A DNA stretch of 64,000 nt. Source: Actinomadura sp. NAK00032 (GTDB lineage: Bacteria; Actinomycetota; Actinomycetes; Streptosporangiales; Streptosporangiaceae). The notes below the pieces were generated by a model. That model did no database searches. It was not told the origin of the DNA and worked only from the letters and a program-made list of their open reading frames with translations. The translations under genes and the position numbers were made by a program. Below, in pieces: positions 51,224 to 60,432 of this stretch; within the stretch, counting starts at the first letter, position 1; every line of letters starts with the position of its first letter. Location of the stretch: the NCBI RefSeq assembly GCF_013364275.1, contig NZ_CP054932.1, forward strand, positions 8,556,001 through 8,620,000. The letters are read 5' to 3'.

Positions 51224-52590
51224 GCATGTCCCGTGACGTCCGGTTCTGGGAGATCCGGCCGAACAAGTCGAGCAAGCGCAAGAAGACGTACGAGGTTCGT
51301 TGGAAGGTCGGGCGTCGCGCGAAGTCCCGGACCTTCGAGACGAAGGCGCTGGCGAAGAACTTCCTGCTTGACCTGCAACTCGCTGCCAAGCGGGGGGAAG
51401 AGTTCTCGGTTGAGTCGGGGCTTCCTGAGTCGATGCTCCAAGCCAAGAAGGCGGTCACCTGGCTTGACTTCTCCGTGGCCTACGTCGACATGAAGTGGCC
51501 GTACGCGGCGCCCAACAGCCGGGACGGGCTCACCGAGACGCTGGCGACCGTGGCGCCCGTCTTGGTCCGTGACGACGCTCCGGAGGCTCCCGACGCGAAG
51601 ATCATGCGGACGGCGTTGCGGGCGTACTACCTGGCGCCCAAGGATCGGGAACGTCCTCGTCCGCCAGAGATCGCCGATGCTCTCGCGTGGCTGGAGAAGG
51701 CTTCGCTTCCCCTGGCCGAGGTGTACGAGCGCCGGAACGTCCGGGCCGCACTCAACGCGCTGACGCTGCTCCTGAACGGCAAGCCCGCGGCGGCCAAGAC
51801 GGTGGCTCGCAAGCGGGCCGTCCTCTATAACGCCTTCGAGTACGCGGTCGAACTGGACGAGTTCGACCGCAACCCGATCGACAAGGTGAAGTGGACGCCT
51901 CCCAAGCTGGCCGAAGAGGTTGACTGGCGCGTGGTGATCGGGCCTCGACAGATGCGGGAGTGCCTGACTGCGGTCACCTACGTCGGCAAACGTGGGCGGG
52001 GCCGGCGGCTGCGTGCCCTGTTCGCCGTCCTGTACTACGCGGCGCTTCGTCCGGCTGAGGCGGTGGCGCTGCATCAAGATGACTGCCATCTTCCGGCAAC
52101 TGGCTGGGGTCGCCTCGTCCTCACTCGCTCGCTGCCCGAAACGGGGTCGCGGTGGACGGACAGCGGGTCGACTCACGAGCAACGCGGGCTCAAACTCCGT
52201 CCGGCGGCCGAGGTTCGGACGGTCCCGATCCCGCCCGTGCTTGTGGAGATTCTCCGGGAGCACATCGCCGAGTTCGGAACGGCCGAGGATGGGCGGATCT
52301 TCCAAACCGAGCGGGGCGGCATCGTCGGGTCGACGGCCTACGGCGACGTGTGGGCGGCGACTCGGGCCCTGGCCCTCACGCCGGAACAGGTCACCTCTCC
52401 CCTGGCTCGGCGGCCGTACGACCTGCGGCACGCCGGGGTCTCCCTGTGGCTCAACTCCGGTGTTCCGGCAACCGAGGTCGCCGAACGGGCTGGGCACAGC
52501 GTCAAGGTGCTGTTGCAGATCTACGCGAAATGCATCGACGGGCAGCAGGACCGCGCAAACAAGCGGATCGACGATGCACTCGACGACTGA
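51220..52590 (+). CDS. int: Tyrosine recombinase (AICE integrase)
   Basis: 456 residues from GTG 51220, overlapping the xis stop and preceded by GGAGG (ATG 51226 is an alternative). An N-terminal arm-binding part (KTYEVRWKVGRRAKSRTFET), a helical core-binding domain, and the catalytic domain with Arg277 (LRPAEAVAL), Arg403-His404 (YDLRHAG), His426 (ERAGHS) and Tyr435 (QIYAKC). Recombines attP with the 3' end of tRNA-Tyr. It lies 205 bp from attR. Confidence 0.95.
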   Translation: MSMSRDVRFWEIRPNKSSKRKKTYEVRWKVGRRAKSRTFETKALAKNFLLDLQLAAKRGEEFSVESGLPESMLQAKKAVTWLDFSVAYVDMKWPYAAPNSRDGLTETLATVAPVLVRDDAPEAPDAKIMRTALRAYYLAPKDRERPRPPEIADALAWLEKASLPLAEVYERRNVRAALNALTLLLNGKPAAAKTVARKRAVLYNAFEYAVELDEFDRNPIDKVKWTPPKLAEEVDWRVVIGPRQMRECLTAVTYVGKRGRGRRLRALFAVLYYAALRPAEAVALHQDDCHLPATGWGRLVLTRSLPETGSRWTDSGSTHEQRGLKLRPAAEVRTVPIPPVLVEILREHIAEFGTAEDGRIFQTERGGIVGSTAYGDVWAATRALALTPEQVTSPLARRPYDLRHAGVSLWLNSGVPATEVAERAGHSVKVLLQIYAKCIDGQQDRANKRIDDALDD

Positions 52591-52755
52591 CAGGCCGTAC
52601 GGTGGAGGGGCTCCGGTTCATCCCGGAGCCCCTCGTCTGCGTCTGGGACGACCTGCGAAAACGTCCCGAGTCTCATCCCGCGAATATCCCGTGACCAGTG
52701 ACAACCGGGTGCCTTCGGTGGCATCTGGCTGCATGCGGGGGATCTTGGAATGCGA

Positions 52756-52790
52756 ACAGCCTCTGACCGTTTGCACTGGTCAGAGGCTGT
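52756..52790. terminator. Terminator hairpin after int
   Basis: Perfect 13-bp stem (52756-52768 with 52778-52790) and 9-nt loop, 5 bp before attR. It may keep int transcription from running antisense into the tRNA. Confidence 0.85.
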
Positions 52791-52795
52791 GTGCA

Positions 52796-52852
52796 CTGGT
52801 GTGGCGGGTCCAGGATTCGAACCTGGGTAGGCTAAGCCGACGGATTTACAGT
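52796..52852. repeat. attR: 3' half of the intact tRNA-Tyr
   Basis: Right copy of the att repeat; see attL at 41119. It supplies the acceptor end, T arm, variable arm and anticodon of the functional tRNA, so insertion leaves the tRNA whole. Confidence 0.92.
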
Positions 52853-52883
52853 CCGCTCCCATTGGCCACTCGGGCAACCCGCC
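52802..52883 (-). tRNA. tRNA-Tyr (GTA), integration site of the AICE
   Basis: 82-nt class II tRNA with a long variable arm. Acceptor GGCGGGT with ACCCGCC, anticodon loop CTGTAAA giving GTA, T arm CCAGGTTCGAATCCTGG. Its 3' half is duplicated at 41119-41175. Confidence 0.97.
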
Positions 52884-52996
52884 GTGGTGTCGTTGAAAGA
52901 ATAGCGGACCGCGGGAGTGGGTGTGACATCGAGGCGGGGTGGGGAGTCGATACGCTCTGTGGATCGGGAAGTTGCTGCTGAGGGGATGTGTGGGCC

Positions 52997-53485
52997 GTGG
53001 CCGACTCCAGCTTTGACATCGTCAGCAAGCTCGACCGGCAGGAGGTCGACAACGCGGTGAACCAGGCCGCCAAGGAGGTGGCCAACCGGTTCGACTTCAG
53101 GAACGTGGACGCGGGGATCAAGTGGTCGGGTGAGTCGATCGAGATCCAGGCGAACACCGAGGAGCGGGCCAACGCGGTGCTGGACGTGCTGAAGGACAAG
53201 CTCGTGAAGCGGGGGATCTCGCTGAAGGCGATCGACGCCGGGGAGCCGAAGCCGTCCGGGAAGGTGCACAAGCTGAGCGTGGGGCTCAAGGAGGGCATCG
53301 CGCAGGACGAGGCGAAGAAGATCGGGAAGATCATCCGGGATGAGGGGCCGAAGGGTGTGAAGGCCCAGATCCAGGGGGACGAGCTGCGGGTCAGCTCGAA
53401 GAAGAAGGACGATCTGCAGGAGATCATCGCGCTGCTCAAGGGGAAGGATCTTGAGGTGGCGCTGCAGTTCGTCAACTACCGGTAG
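52997..53485 (+). CDS. YajQ family nucleotide-binding protein
   Basis: 162 residues from GTG 52997 (GTG 52988 possible). Conserved start ADSSFDIVSKLDRQEVDNAV, then NRFDFRNVDAGIKWSGESIE and IKGxx-type KIIRDEGPKGVKAQIQGDEL, and the family end LEVALQFVNYR. Small RNA-recognition-like double domain; some members bind cyclic di-GMP. First gene outside the AICE on the right. Confidence 0.93.
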   Translation: MADSSFDIVSKLDRQEVDNAVNQAAKEVANRFDFRNVDAGIKWSGESIEIQANTEERANAVLDVLKDKLVKRGISLKAIDAGEPKPSGKVHKLSVGLKEGIAQDEAKKIGKIIRDEGPKGVKAQIQGDELRVSSKKKDDLQEIIALLKGKDLEVALQFVNYR

Positions 53486-53582
53486 TTCGCTGAGGAGCGC
53501 GTCGGCCCCATCCCCCGCAGAAGGGGCCGGCGCGCTCTCGTGTGTTATGACGCGGTGGCGGCCGGGATGGTTCGGGCTGATT

Positions 53583-54437
53583 TCAGCGGGGGCCGGCCAT
53601 GCGCTCCAGGCGGGCGATGCGGTCGGCGGTGGGCGGGTGGGTGGAGAAGAGCTTGCCGATGCCGGCGCCGGTGAAGGGGTTGGCGATCATCAGGGAGCTG
53701 GTGGTGGCGAGCTCGGGGTCCTGGGGCAGCGGCATCGCGCGGGTGCCGGCGTCGATCTTGCGGAGGGCGGACGCGAGGGCGAGCGGGTCGCCGGTGAGGC
53801 GGGCGCCGGCGGCGTCGGCGGTGTACTCGCGGGTGCGGGAGATCGCCATCTGGACGACGGCGGCGGCGACCGGGCCGAGGACGAGCATCAGGAGGGCGCC
53901 GAGGATGCCGGGGCCGTCGTCGTCGTCGGCGCGGCCGATCGGCAGGAAGATCGCCAGGTGGGACAGGTAGGTGATCACGGTGGCGATCGCGGCGGCGACC
54001 GAGGAGATCAGGATGTCGCGGTTGTAGACGTGCGAGAGTTCGTGGCCGAGGACGGCGCGCAGTTCTCGTTCGTCGAGGATGTGGAGGATGCCGCGGGTGC
54101 AGCAGACGGCGGCGTTGCGCGGGTTGCGGCCGGTGGCGAAGGCGTTGGGCTGGCGGGTCTCGGAGACGTAGAGCCGCGGCATGGGCTGGCGGGCGGCGGT
54201 GGAGAGTTCGCGGACGAGCCGGTAGAGCGTCGGGGCCTCGACTTCGCCGACCGGGTGGGCGCGCATGGAGCGCAGCGCGATGCGGTCGCTGAAGAAGTAC
54301 GCGATGCCGTTGGTGCCGAGGGCGATGACCAGCGCGATCGTCAGCCCGGCGGCGCCGCCGAACGCCCATCCGGCGACGAGCATCAGGGCGGACAGCGCGG
54401 CGATCAGGGCTGCCGTCTTGACGCCGTTGTGGTGCAC
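53583..54437 (-). CDS. htpX: Zinc metalloprotease HtpX
   Basis: 284 residues. Two N-terminal membrane helices, NAFATGRNPRNAAVCCTRGI, the zinc motif LGHELSHVYNRDI (HExxH), two more helices (VAAAIATVITYLSHLAIFLP; LGALLMLVLGPVAAAVVQMA), then SRTREYTADAAGARLTGDPL with the third zinc ligand, and STHPPTADRIARLERM. M48 peptidase that degrades damaged membrane proteins. Convergent with yajQ. Confidence 0.96.
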   Translation of the reverse strand: MHHNGVKTAALIAALSALMLVAGWAFGGAAGLTIALVIALGTNGIAYFFSDRIALRSMRAHPVGEVEAPTLYRLVRELSTAARQPMPRLYVSETRQPNAFATGRNPRNAAVCCTRGILHILDERELRAVLGHELSHVYNRDILISSVAAAIATVITYLSHLAIFLPIGRADDDDGPGILGALLMLVLGPVAAAVVQMAISRTREYTADAAGARLTGDPLALASALRKIDAGTRAMPLPQDPELATTSSLMIANPFTGAGIGKLFSTHPPTADRIARLERMAGPR

Positions 54438-54502
54438 TTCCGTTGCCTCCCCGTCGACTCCGGCATGAACATCAACGGTTTGACCTGGGTGAACGTTCCC
54501 GG

Positions 54503-55954
54503 TCAGACGGCCTGCAGGACGAGTTGCGGCGCGATCGACAGCACGATCGCCCCGGCGGCGGCCGCGGTGATCGCGACGCGGACCGGCAGGCCGGGTCCCG
54601 TCTCATGCTGCCCGGGAAGGGGCGGGCTGAACAGGCGCACGGCCCAGGCCAGGTAGTAGTACAGCCCGATGACCGTGTTGATCGCCATGATGACCGCGAG
54701 CCAGGTGACGCCGCCGGCGACGGTGGCTCGGAAGACGACGACCTTGGCGAACAGGCCCATCACGCCGGGCGGGAGGCCGGCGAGGCAGATCAGGAAGAAG
54801 GCGAGGGCGGTGGCGGTGGCGGGGCTGCGGCGGGCGAGGCCGCGGTAGTCGTCGAGGGTGCGGCGACGGTGGTAGCCGATCACGACGGCGAACGCGCCGA
54901 GGTTCATCACGGCGTAGAGGGCGACGTAGGCGACGGTTGCGGCGGTCGCTTCGGCGAGGCGGTGCGAGCCTACGGCGAGGGGCGCGAGCATGTAGCCGGA
55001 CTGGGCGACGGACGACCAGGCGAGTAGACGGATCGGGGTGCGCTGGCGTAGGGCCAGGAGGTTGCCCAGGGTCATGGTGAGGGCTGCCAGGACGGCGAGG
55101 ATCGGGCCCCAGACGTGGCCGTAGGCGGGTAGTCCGAGCGCCAGGACGATCACGAGACCGGCGAAGCCGGCGGCCTTCGAGACGACGGACAGGAACGCGG
55201 CGACGGGCAGCGGGGCGCCCTGGTAGACGTCCGGGGCCCAGAAGTGGAACGGGACGGCGGCGACCTTGAACGCGAACCCGGCGAGGACGAGGACGGAGCC
55301 GACGGAGGCTACGGGGTCCAGGTCGGAGGGGAGGTCGGCGAGGGCGGGGGCGATGCGGTCCAGGTGCATGGCGCCGGTCGCGCCGTAGACGAGGCTGATC
55401 CCGAAGAGCATGACCGCGGTGGAGATGACGGAGATCAGGAACAGTTTCAGCGCCGCCTCGGACGCCGTCCCGTCGTAGCGGCGGAGGGCGGTCAGCGCGA
55501 AGACGGGGAGGGTCAGGGTCTCCAGCGCGACCAGGAGGAGGACGAGGTCGCGGGCCGCGACGAGCGCCAGGGCCCCGATGACGGCGGCGAGGAGGAGGAA
55601 GTGGTACTCGCCCACCGGCATCCGGGAGTCGGTGATCTCCTGGAGGGAGAGCAGGACGACGACCGCGGCGGCGGCGAGGACGATCCCCTGGAACAGCAGC
55701 GTGAAGTCGTCGGCGACGTAGGAGCAGGACGGCGGCCCGCCGGAGCGCAGGCCGTCCGGCAGGCAGAACGTGGCGCGGCGGTCGCCGGACGCCAGGGCGA
55801 TCACGGCGATCAGGGCGGCGACGAGGGAACCGCCGGACATGAGGGAGAGCGCGCGGCGGGGCGCGTCGAACGCGTCGGCGAGGAGGAGGCCGAGCGCGGC
55901 GACGGCGAGGATCAGCGGCGGCGCGATCGCCGCGTAGTCGATGCCCTGGATCAT
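54503..55954 (-). CDS. nuoN: NADH-quinone oxidoreductase subunit N
   Basis: 483 residues, about 14 membrane helices; antiporter-like proton-pumping subunit. GISLVYGATGAMHLDRIAPA, AGFAFKVAAVPFHFWAPDVY, RQRTPIRLLAWSSVAQSGYM and FFLICLAGLPPGVMGLFAKV are NuoN signatures with the conserved Lys and Glu. Its ATG shares a base with the nuoM stop. Last gene of the cluster. Confidence 0.95.
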   Translation of the reverse strand: MIQGIDYAAIAPPLILAVAALGLLLADAFDAPRRALSLMSGGSLVAALIAVIALASGDRRATFCLPDGLRSGGPPSCSYVADDFTLLFQGIVLAAAAVVVLLSLQEITDSRMPVGEYHFLLLAAVIGALALVAARDLVLLLVALETLTLPVFALTALRRYDGTASEAALKLFLISVISTAVMLFGISLVYGATGAMHLDRIAPALADLPSDLDPVASVGSVLVLAGFAFKVAAVPFHFWAPDVYQGAPLPVAAFLSVVSKAAGFAGLVIVLALGLPAYGHVWGPILAVLAALTMTLGNLLALRQRTPIRLLAWSSVAQSGYMLAPLAVGSHRLAEATAATVAYVALYAVMNLGAFAVVIGYHRRRTLDDYRGLARRSPATATALAFFLICLAGLPPGVMGLFAKVVVFRATVAGGVTWLAVIMAINTVIGLYYYLAWAVRLFSPPLPGQHETGPGLPVRVAITAAAAGAIVLSIAPQLVLQAV

Positions 55955-57456
55955 CAGCCGCCTCCGAACAGCGCGCGGACGGGTCCGGTGGTCACGTCCA
56001 GCAGGGTCTTCGGCCACAGGCCGATGAGCAGCGTGAGCGCGATCAGCGGCACCCAGGCCGCGTACTCCTGCATGGACACGGCGGCGATCGGCGCCTCCGC
56101 CGGGCGGGAGACCGGCCCGTGGGTCAGCTTGGCGAGCATCCGCAGGAAGTAGGCGGCGGTGAGGAGGGCGCCGAGCGCGGCGACGGCCATGAACGTCACG
56201 AACGTCTCGCGGGGCAGGTCGGCGTGCGGCCGGTACGCACCGATGAGCGCGAGGACCTCGCCCCAGAACCCGGCGAGGCCCGGCAGCCCGAGGGACGCGA
56301 CGGACGCGAAGGTCAGGATGGAGGCCAGCCGGGGCGACGTGCCGAGCATGCCGCCGCCGATCGAGGCCATGTCGGTGGTGCCCCAGCGCTCCTTGACCGA
56401 GCCGGCGAGGAAGAACAGCAGGCCGGTGATCAGGCCGTGCGCGATGTTGCCGAACAGCGCGGCGTTGATCCCGACGGGGGTGAGCGTCGCGATCCCGAGC
56501 AGCACGAACCCCATGTGCCCGACGGACGAGTAGGCGATCATCCGCTTGAGGTCGCGCTGGGCGAGGCAGGCGAGGGCGCCGTAGATGATCCCGATGACGG
56601 CGAGGAGGCCGAGCCAGGGCGCCCAGAACGCGGCACCGTCCGGGGCGAGCGGCAGCGCGACGCGGACCAGCCCGTACGTGCCCATCTTGAGCAGCACCCC
56701 GGCCAGCAGGACGGACCCGACGGTCGGCGCCTCGGTGTGCGCGTCCGGCAGCCAGGTGTGCAGCGGCCACATCGGCGCCTTCACCGCGAACCCGAGGCCC
56801 ATCAGCGCGAACGCCGTGATCTGCAGGCCGCGCGCCAGCCCGGACCCGTGCCGGTCGGCGAGCGCGGTCATGTCGAGCGTGCCCGCCTCCGCGCCGACGA
56901 GCAGCATCCCGGCCAGGAGGAGGCCGGAGCCGAGGAGGGTGTAGAGGATGAACTTGGTGGCGGCGGCGCGGCGTCCCGTCCCGCCCCACAGCATGATCAC
57001 CACGTACATCGGGACCAGGACGGTCTCGAAGAACACGAAGAACAGCACGAGGTCGAGGGCGGTGAACGTGCCGAGCATCCCGATCTCGAGGACGAGCAGG
57101 AGCGCGGTCAGCAGCCGGATCCGGCCGCCCGCCGGCGGGTGCCGCAGCGTGTAGAGGAAGCACAGGAACGTCAGCAGCGCGGTGAGGACGACCAGCGGCA
57201 GCGAGATGCCGTCCACGCCGAGGTGGAAGCGCAGCCCGATCGCGGGCGACCAGGACCGGTCGACCTCAAGCTGCATGCGGGACGTGGCGCCGAAGTCGAA
57301 CGCGGTCAGCGCGGAGATCGCGACGAGCAGCGTCGCGCCGGACACCGCCGTCCCGAACGCGCGGACGGCGAAGTCGGTGCGCAGGAACCGCTCCGCCGGG
57401 ACGAGCAGCGCCAGCGCCCCGCACAGCGGGATCGCCATCATCAGCACGAAGATCAA
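55954..57456 (-). CDS. nuoM: NADH-quinone oxidoreductase subunit M
   Basis: 500 residues, about 14 helices. LGVDGISLPLVVLTALLTFL, FFVFFETVLVPMYVVIMLWG, VKAPMWPLHTWLPDAHTEAP, ACLAQRDLKRMIAYSSVGHM and LPGLAGFWGEVLALIG define NuoM. Second antiporter-like subunit. Overlaps nuoL by 4 bp and nuoN by one base. Confidence 0.96.
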   Translation of the reverse strand: MIFVLMMAIPLCGALALLVPAERFLRTDFAVRAFGTAVSGATLLVAISALTAFDFGATSRMQLEVDRSWSPAIGLRFHLGVDGISLPLVVLTALLTFLCFLYTLRHPPAGGRIRLLTALLLVLEIGMLGTFTALDLVLFFVFFETVLVPMYVVIMLWGGTGRRAAATKFILYTLLGSGLLLAGMLLVGAEAGTLDMTALADRHGSGLARGLQITAFALMGLGFAVKAPMWPLHTWLPDAHTEAPTVGSVLLAGVLLKMGTYGLVRVALPLAPDGAAFWAPWLGLLAVIGIIYGALACLAQRDLKRMIAYSSVGHMGFVLLGIATLTPVGINAALFGNIAHGLITGLLFFLAGSVKERWGTTDMASIGGGMLGTSPRLASILTFASVASLGLPGLAGFWGEVLALIGAYRPHADLPRETFVTFMAVAALGALLTAAYFLRMLAKLTHGPVSRPAEAPIAAVSMQEYAAWVPLIALTLLIGLWPKTLLDVTTGPVRALFGGG

Positions 57457-59465
57457 AGGAAGATCACCACCCCGGCCACGATGACGACGACGCCGGCGAG
57501 CAGGCCGGTGAGGTAGGTCTGCGGGTTGCCGTTCTGCGGGACGCGGAGGACGCCGGCGAGGCGCCGCGCACCGTGGGCGGTGCCGACGACGGCGGCGTCC
57601 ACGCCGCGCCGGTCGAACGCGACGACGTACCGGGCCAGGGCACGTACGGGACGGACGATCGCCACGGTGTACAGCTCGTCCACGTAGAAGGCCCGCGCAA
57701 AGACGGGACGGACCGGGCCAAGCGCGCGCGCAGGGTCCAAGGCGGGGTCACGGTTCCACACAAGGAAGGCGGCTCCCGCCCCAAGGACGACCAGCACGGC
57801 GCTGAGCAAGGACGCCCCGAGGTGCGGACGCAGCTCCGAAGCACCGAGCCCGAAGAATCCGAGGATCGAGGCAGGGACGGCCAGCGCCGCGACCGTCCAC
57901 GACATGAAGCGCGACGGCTCCCGGATCTCGTACGAGCCGCGCGGCTCACCGAAGAACGTCATCAGCCATGCGCGCATCGCGTAGGCGGCGGTCAGCACGA
58001 CCGTGACCAGCAGCCCCAGATAGACCAGCCACGCCACCCCGCCGGGCAGCGTCACCTCGCTGCTGATCACATAGGCCCTGATGGGCTCTTTGAAATTCAG
58101 GATCAGGGGTTCGCACATCTCGGACGCGGGGGCGCATTTCAGAGGGCCCGTGAACTCGGGTGGCGGCGAGTGGACGAGCGCGCTCGCCGCTTGCGCCGAC
58201 GCCCCCTGCTCCTGCAGCGATCCGCCGTGCATGGCCGAGTGCTGGGCGGCCTCGATGATGGAGTCCTTGCTGAACCAGCCGCTGAACGGCGGAACGCCCG
58301 CGAGCGCGGCCAGGCCCGCCGTCATCGACCAGAACGTGACGGGCATGGCGCGCCACAGCCCGCCGTAGTGCGCGAGCATGTTCGAGCCGGCGGTGACGAT
58401 GACGCATCCGGCGGCGAGGAACAGCAGCGCCTTGAACGCGCCGTGCGTGAGCAGGTGGAAGACGGCCGCGGACTTCGCGCCGATCGCGAGCGCGGCGGCC
58501 ATCACCGCGAGCTGGCTGATCGTCGAGTACGCCAGGACGCGTTTCAGGTCGTCCTGCGCGAGGGCCGCGCACGCCGCGCCGATCATGGAGACCACCGCGA
58601 TGACGGCCAGCGCGGTGCGGGCGCCCGGCGACAGGACGAACACGTCGTACAGGCGGGCGACGACGTAGACGCCGGCCGCGACCATCGTGGCCGCGTGGAT
58701 CAGCGCGCTGATCGGGGTCGGGCCCGCCATCGCGTCCGGCAGCCAGGTGTGCAGCGGGAACTGCGCGCTCTTGCCCGCGACCCCGGCGAGCAGCAGCAGC
58801 GCGGCGGCGGTCACCGTCGAGGACGGGAGGTCGCCCGCCCGCGCGAGTATCCCGGAGATCTCGAACGTCCCGGCGCCGACGCCGAGGACGATCACGCCGA
58901 TCAGGAAGCCGACGTCGCCCAGCCGCGTGACCAGGAACGCCTTCACGGCCGCCCGCGAGTTCGCCCGCTCCTCCCAGTGGTGCCCGATCAGGAAGTACGA
59001 GCAGATGCCCATGACCTCCCAGCCCGCGTACAGGACGAGGAGGTCGCCCGCGTACACGACCAGGAGCATGGCGGAGGTGAACAGCGAGATGAACGCCGCG
59101 TAGGACGAGTACCGCCGGTCGCCCTTCATGTACGCGACCGAGTACACCTGGACGGCGAGGGCGACGCAGCAGACCATCAGCGCGACCACGGCGGACAGGC
59201 CGTCCACCTGGAGCCCGACCCTGATCGGCACCGAGCCGGTGTCGATCAGCGTGAGCACACCGGTCCGCGAGCCGGGGTCGCGCCACACGGTGAACGCGAC
59301 GACCGCTGAGAGCACCGCCGAGATCCCGATCGGGACGCACGCGATCACCCCCGGGCCGCCGCCCGGCAGGCCGCGCACGACACGGGTGAGGGACGGCCCG
59401 AACAGCATCCCGGCGAACGCGGCGAGGAACGGCAGCAGCGCCGTCAGGGAGGCCAGCCAGATCAT
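57453..59465 (-). CDS. nuoL: NADH-quinone oxidoreductase subunit L
   Basis: 670 residues, the distal antiporter-like subunit with the long lateral helix. QVDGLSAVVALMVCCVALAV, YAGWEVMGICSYFLIGHHWE, GKSAQFPLHTWLPDAMAGPT and ISALIHAATMVAAGVYVVAR are diagnostic. About 60 residues between helices near 430-490 (HSPPPEFTGPLKCAPASEMC region) form an outside loop with two Cys that I do not recall as standard. Confidence 0.95.
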   Translation of the reverse strand: MIWLASLTALLPFLAAFAGMLFGPSLTRVVRGLPGGGPGVIACVPIGISAVLSAVVAFTVWRDPGSRTGVLTLIDTGSVPIRVGLQVDGLSAVVALMVCCVALAVQVYSVAYMKGDRRYSSYAAFISLFTSAMLLVVYAGDLLVLYAGWEVMGICSYFLIGHHWEERANSRAAVKAFLVTRLGDVGFLIGVIVLGVGAGTFEISGILARAGDLPSSTVTAAALLLLAGVAGKSAQFPLHTWLPDAMAGPTPISALIHAATMVAAGVYVVARLYDVFVLSPGARTALAVIAVVSMIGAACAALAQDDLKRVLAYSTISQLAVMAAALAIGAKSAAVFHLLTHGAFKALLFLAAGCVIVTAGSNMLAHYGGLWRAMPVTFWSMTAGLAALAGVPPFSGWFSKDSIIEAAQHSAMHGGSLQEQGASAQAASALVHSPPPEFTGPLKCAPASEMCEPLILNFKEPIRAYVISSEVTLPGGVAWLVYLGLLVTVVLTAAYAMRAWLMTFFGEPRGSYEIREPSRFMSWTVAALAVPASILGFFGLGASELRPHLGASLLSAVLVVLGAGAAFLVWNRDPALDPARALGPVRPVFARAFYVDELYTVAIVRPVRALARYVVAFDRRGVDAAVVGTAHGARRLAGVLRVPQNGNPQTYLTGLLAGVVVIVAGVVIFL

Positions 59466-59848
59466 TGCGCGTCGACCGCCTCGGGCTCCGAGGGCTTCGA
59501 GGGCCCCGAGGGCTCCGATTCCGGCGCCGGGCGGCCATCGCCGTCCTCGGCCAGCGTGCGCAGCCGGTCGACGTCGATCATCTTCCGGTTCCGGTACACC
59601 AGCAGGACGATCGCCAGCCCGAGCCCGATCTCCGCCGCCGCGATCACGATGGTGAACAACGTGAGGACCTGGCCGCCGTGCAGCCGGTCCCGGTACCAGA
59701 CGTCGAACGTGACGAGGTTGAGGTTCACCGCGTTCAGCATCAGCTCGACCGACATCAGGACGAGGATCGCGTTGCGGCGCGCCAGCACCCCGTACACGCC
59801 GACGGAGAACAACAGCGCGGCGACGACCGTCGGGTAGGCGAGATGCAT
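59462..59848 (-). CDS. nuoK: NADH-quinone oxidoreductase subunit K
   Basis: 128 residues. Three helices with the conserved Glu in VLMSVELMLNAVNLNLVTF and IAAAEIGLGLAIVLLVYRN. The last about 35 residues are a Pro/Ser/Glu-rich tail longer than the usual subunit (about 100 residues). ATG 59848 overlaps the nuoJ stop by one base; end overlaps nuoL. Confidence 0.95.
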   Translation of the reverse strand: MHLAYPTVVAALLFSVGVYGVLARRNAILVLMSVELMLNAVNLNLVTFDVWYRDRLHGGQVLTLFTIVIAAAEIGLGLAIVLLVYRNRKMIDVDRLRTLAEDGDGRPAPESEPSGPSKPSEPEAVDAQ

Positions 59849-60432
59849 CAGCCGTCCTCCCCCGGAGCGGATTCCGGAGCGGGTTCCGGAGCGGGTTCCG
59901 GAGCGGGTTCCGGAGCGGGTTCCGGAGCGGGCGGGCCGATGTCGGAGCGCGACAGGACGATCGAGCCGACCAGCGAGGCCAGCAGCAGCACCGACAGCAC
60001 CTCGAACGGGAGCACCCACGTCCGGAACACGGCGGCGCCCAGCTCCTCGGCCGACCCGCCGCCCGCGTGCAGCGGCATCCGCTCGTCCCGGAAGCCGAGG
60101 ACGACCACGGTGACCAGGACGGCGGCCGTGCCGGCGGCGACGGCCAGCGCCGCCCACCGGTTCCCGGAGTCCAGGTCGGCGGACTCCCCGATCGGCGCCC
60201 GCGTCAGCATGATCCCGAACAGCAGCAGCACGACGACCGCGCCGACGTAGATCAGCACCTGCACCCAGGCGACGAACTCCGCGGTCAGCACGAGGTAGCC
60301 GCCCGCGAGCGCGCCGAACGACACCACCAGCCACAGCGCCGCGTGGACGAGCCGCCGCGTCGTCACCACCAGCACCGCCGACCCGACCGCGACCACGCCG
60401 AGCAGCGTGAACACGATCTCCTGGCCGCTCAC
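59848..60432 (-). CDS. nuoJ: NADH-quinone oxidoreductase subunit J
   Basis: 194 residues from GTG 60432, overlapping the nuoI stop. Five helices; ALWLVVSFGALAGGYLVLTA and WVQVLIYVGAVVVLLLFGIM are the NuoJ core. The C-terminus carries a tail of Pro-Ala-Pro-Glu repeats encoded by a 12-bp tandem repeat. Confidence 0.94.
   Translation of the reverse strand: MSGQEIVFTLLGVVAVGSAVLVVTTRRLVHAALWLVVSFGALAGGYLVLTAEFVAWVQVLIYVGAVVVLLLFGIMLTRAPIGESADLDSGNRWAALAVAAGTAAVLVTVVVLGFRDERMPLHAGGGSAEELGAAVFRTWVLPFEVLSVLLLASLVGSIVLSRSDIGPPAPEPAPEPAPEPAPEPAPESAPGEDG
59862..59933. repeat. 12-bp tandem repeat in the 3' end of nuoJ
   Basis: Six copies of a 12-bp unit, the middle four identical, encoding PAPE repeats in the nuoJ tail. 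Copy number is likely to vary between strains. Confidence 0.9.

Larger units (their letters stand above)
41119..52852. mobile_element. Actinomycete integrative and conjugative element (AICE, pSAM2 type) in tRNA-Tyr
   Basis: About 11.7 kb between att repeats. Module order: cargo (41855-44887), small regulatory or hypothetical genes (45040-46057), korSA-like repressor, pra, a small gene, FtsK/SpoIIIE-type translocase, repSA, xis, int, att, tRNA. From pra onward the genes are coupled by overlaps. All functions needed for excision, rolling-circle replication and double-stranded DNA transfer are present and unbroken, so it may be active. No spd (spread) gene is obvious. Confidence 0.93.
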
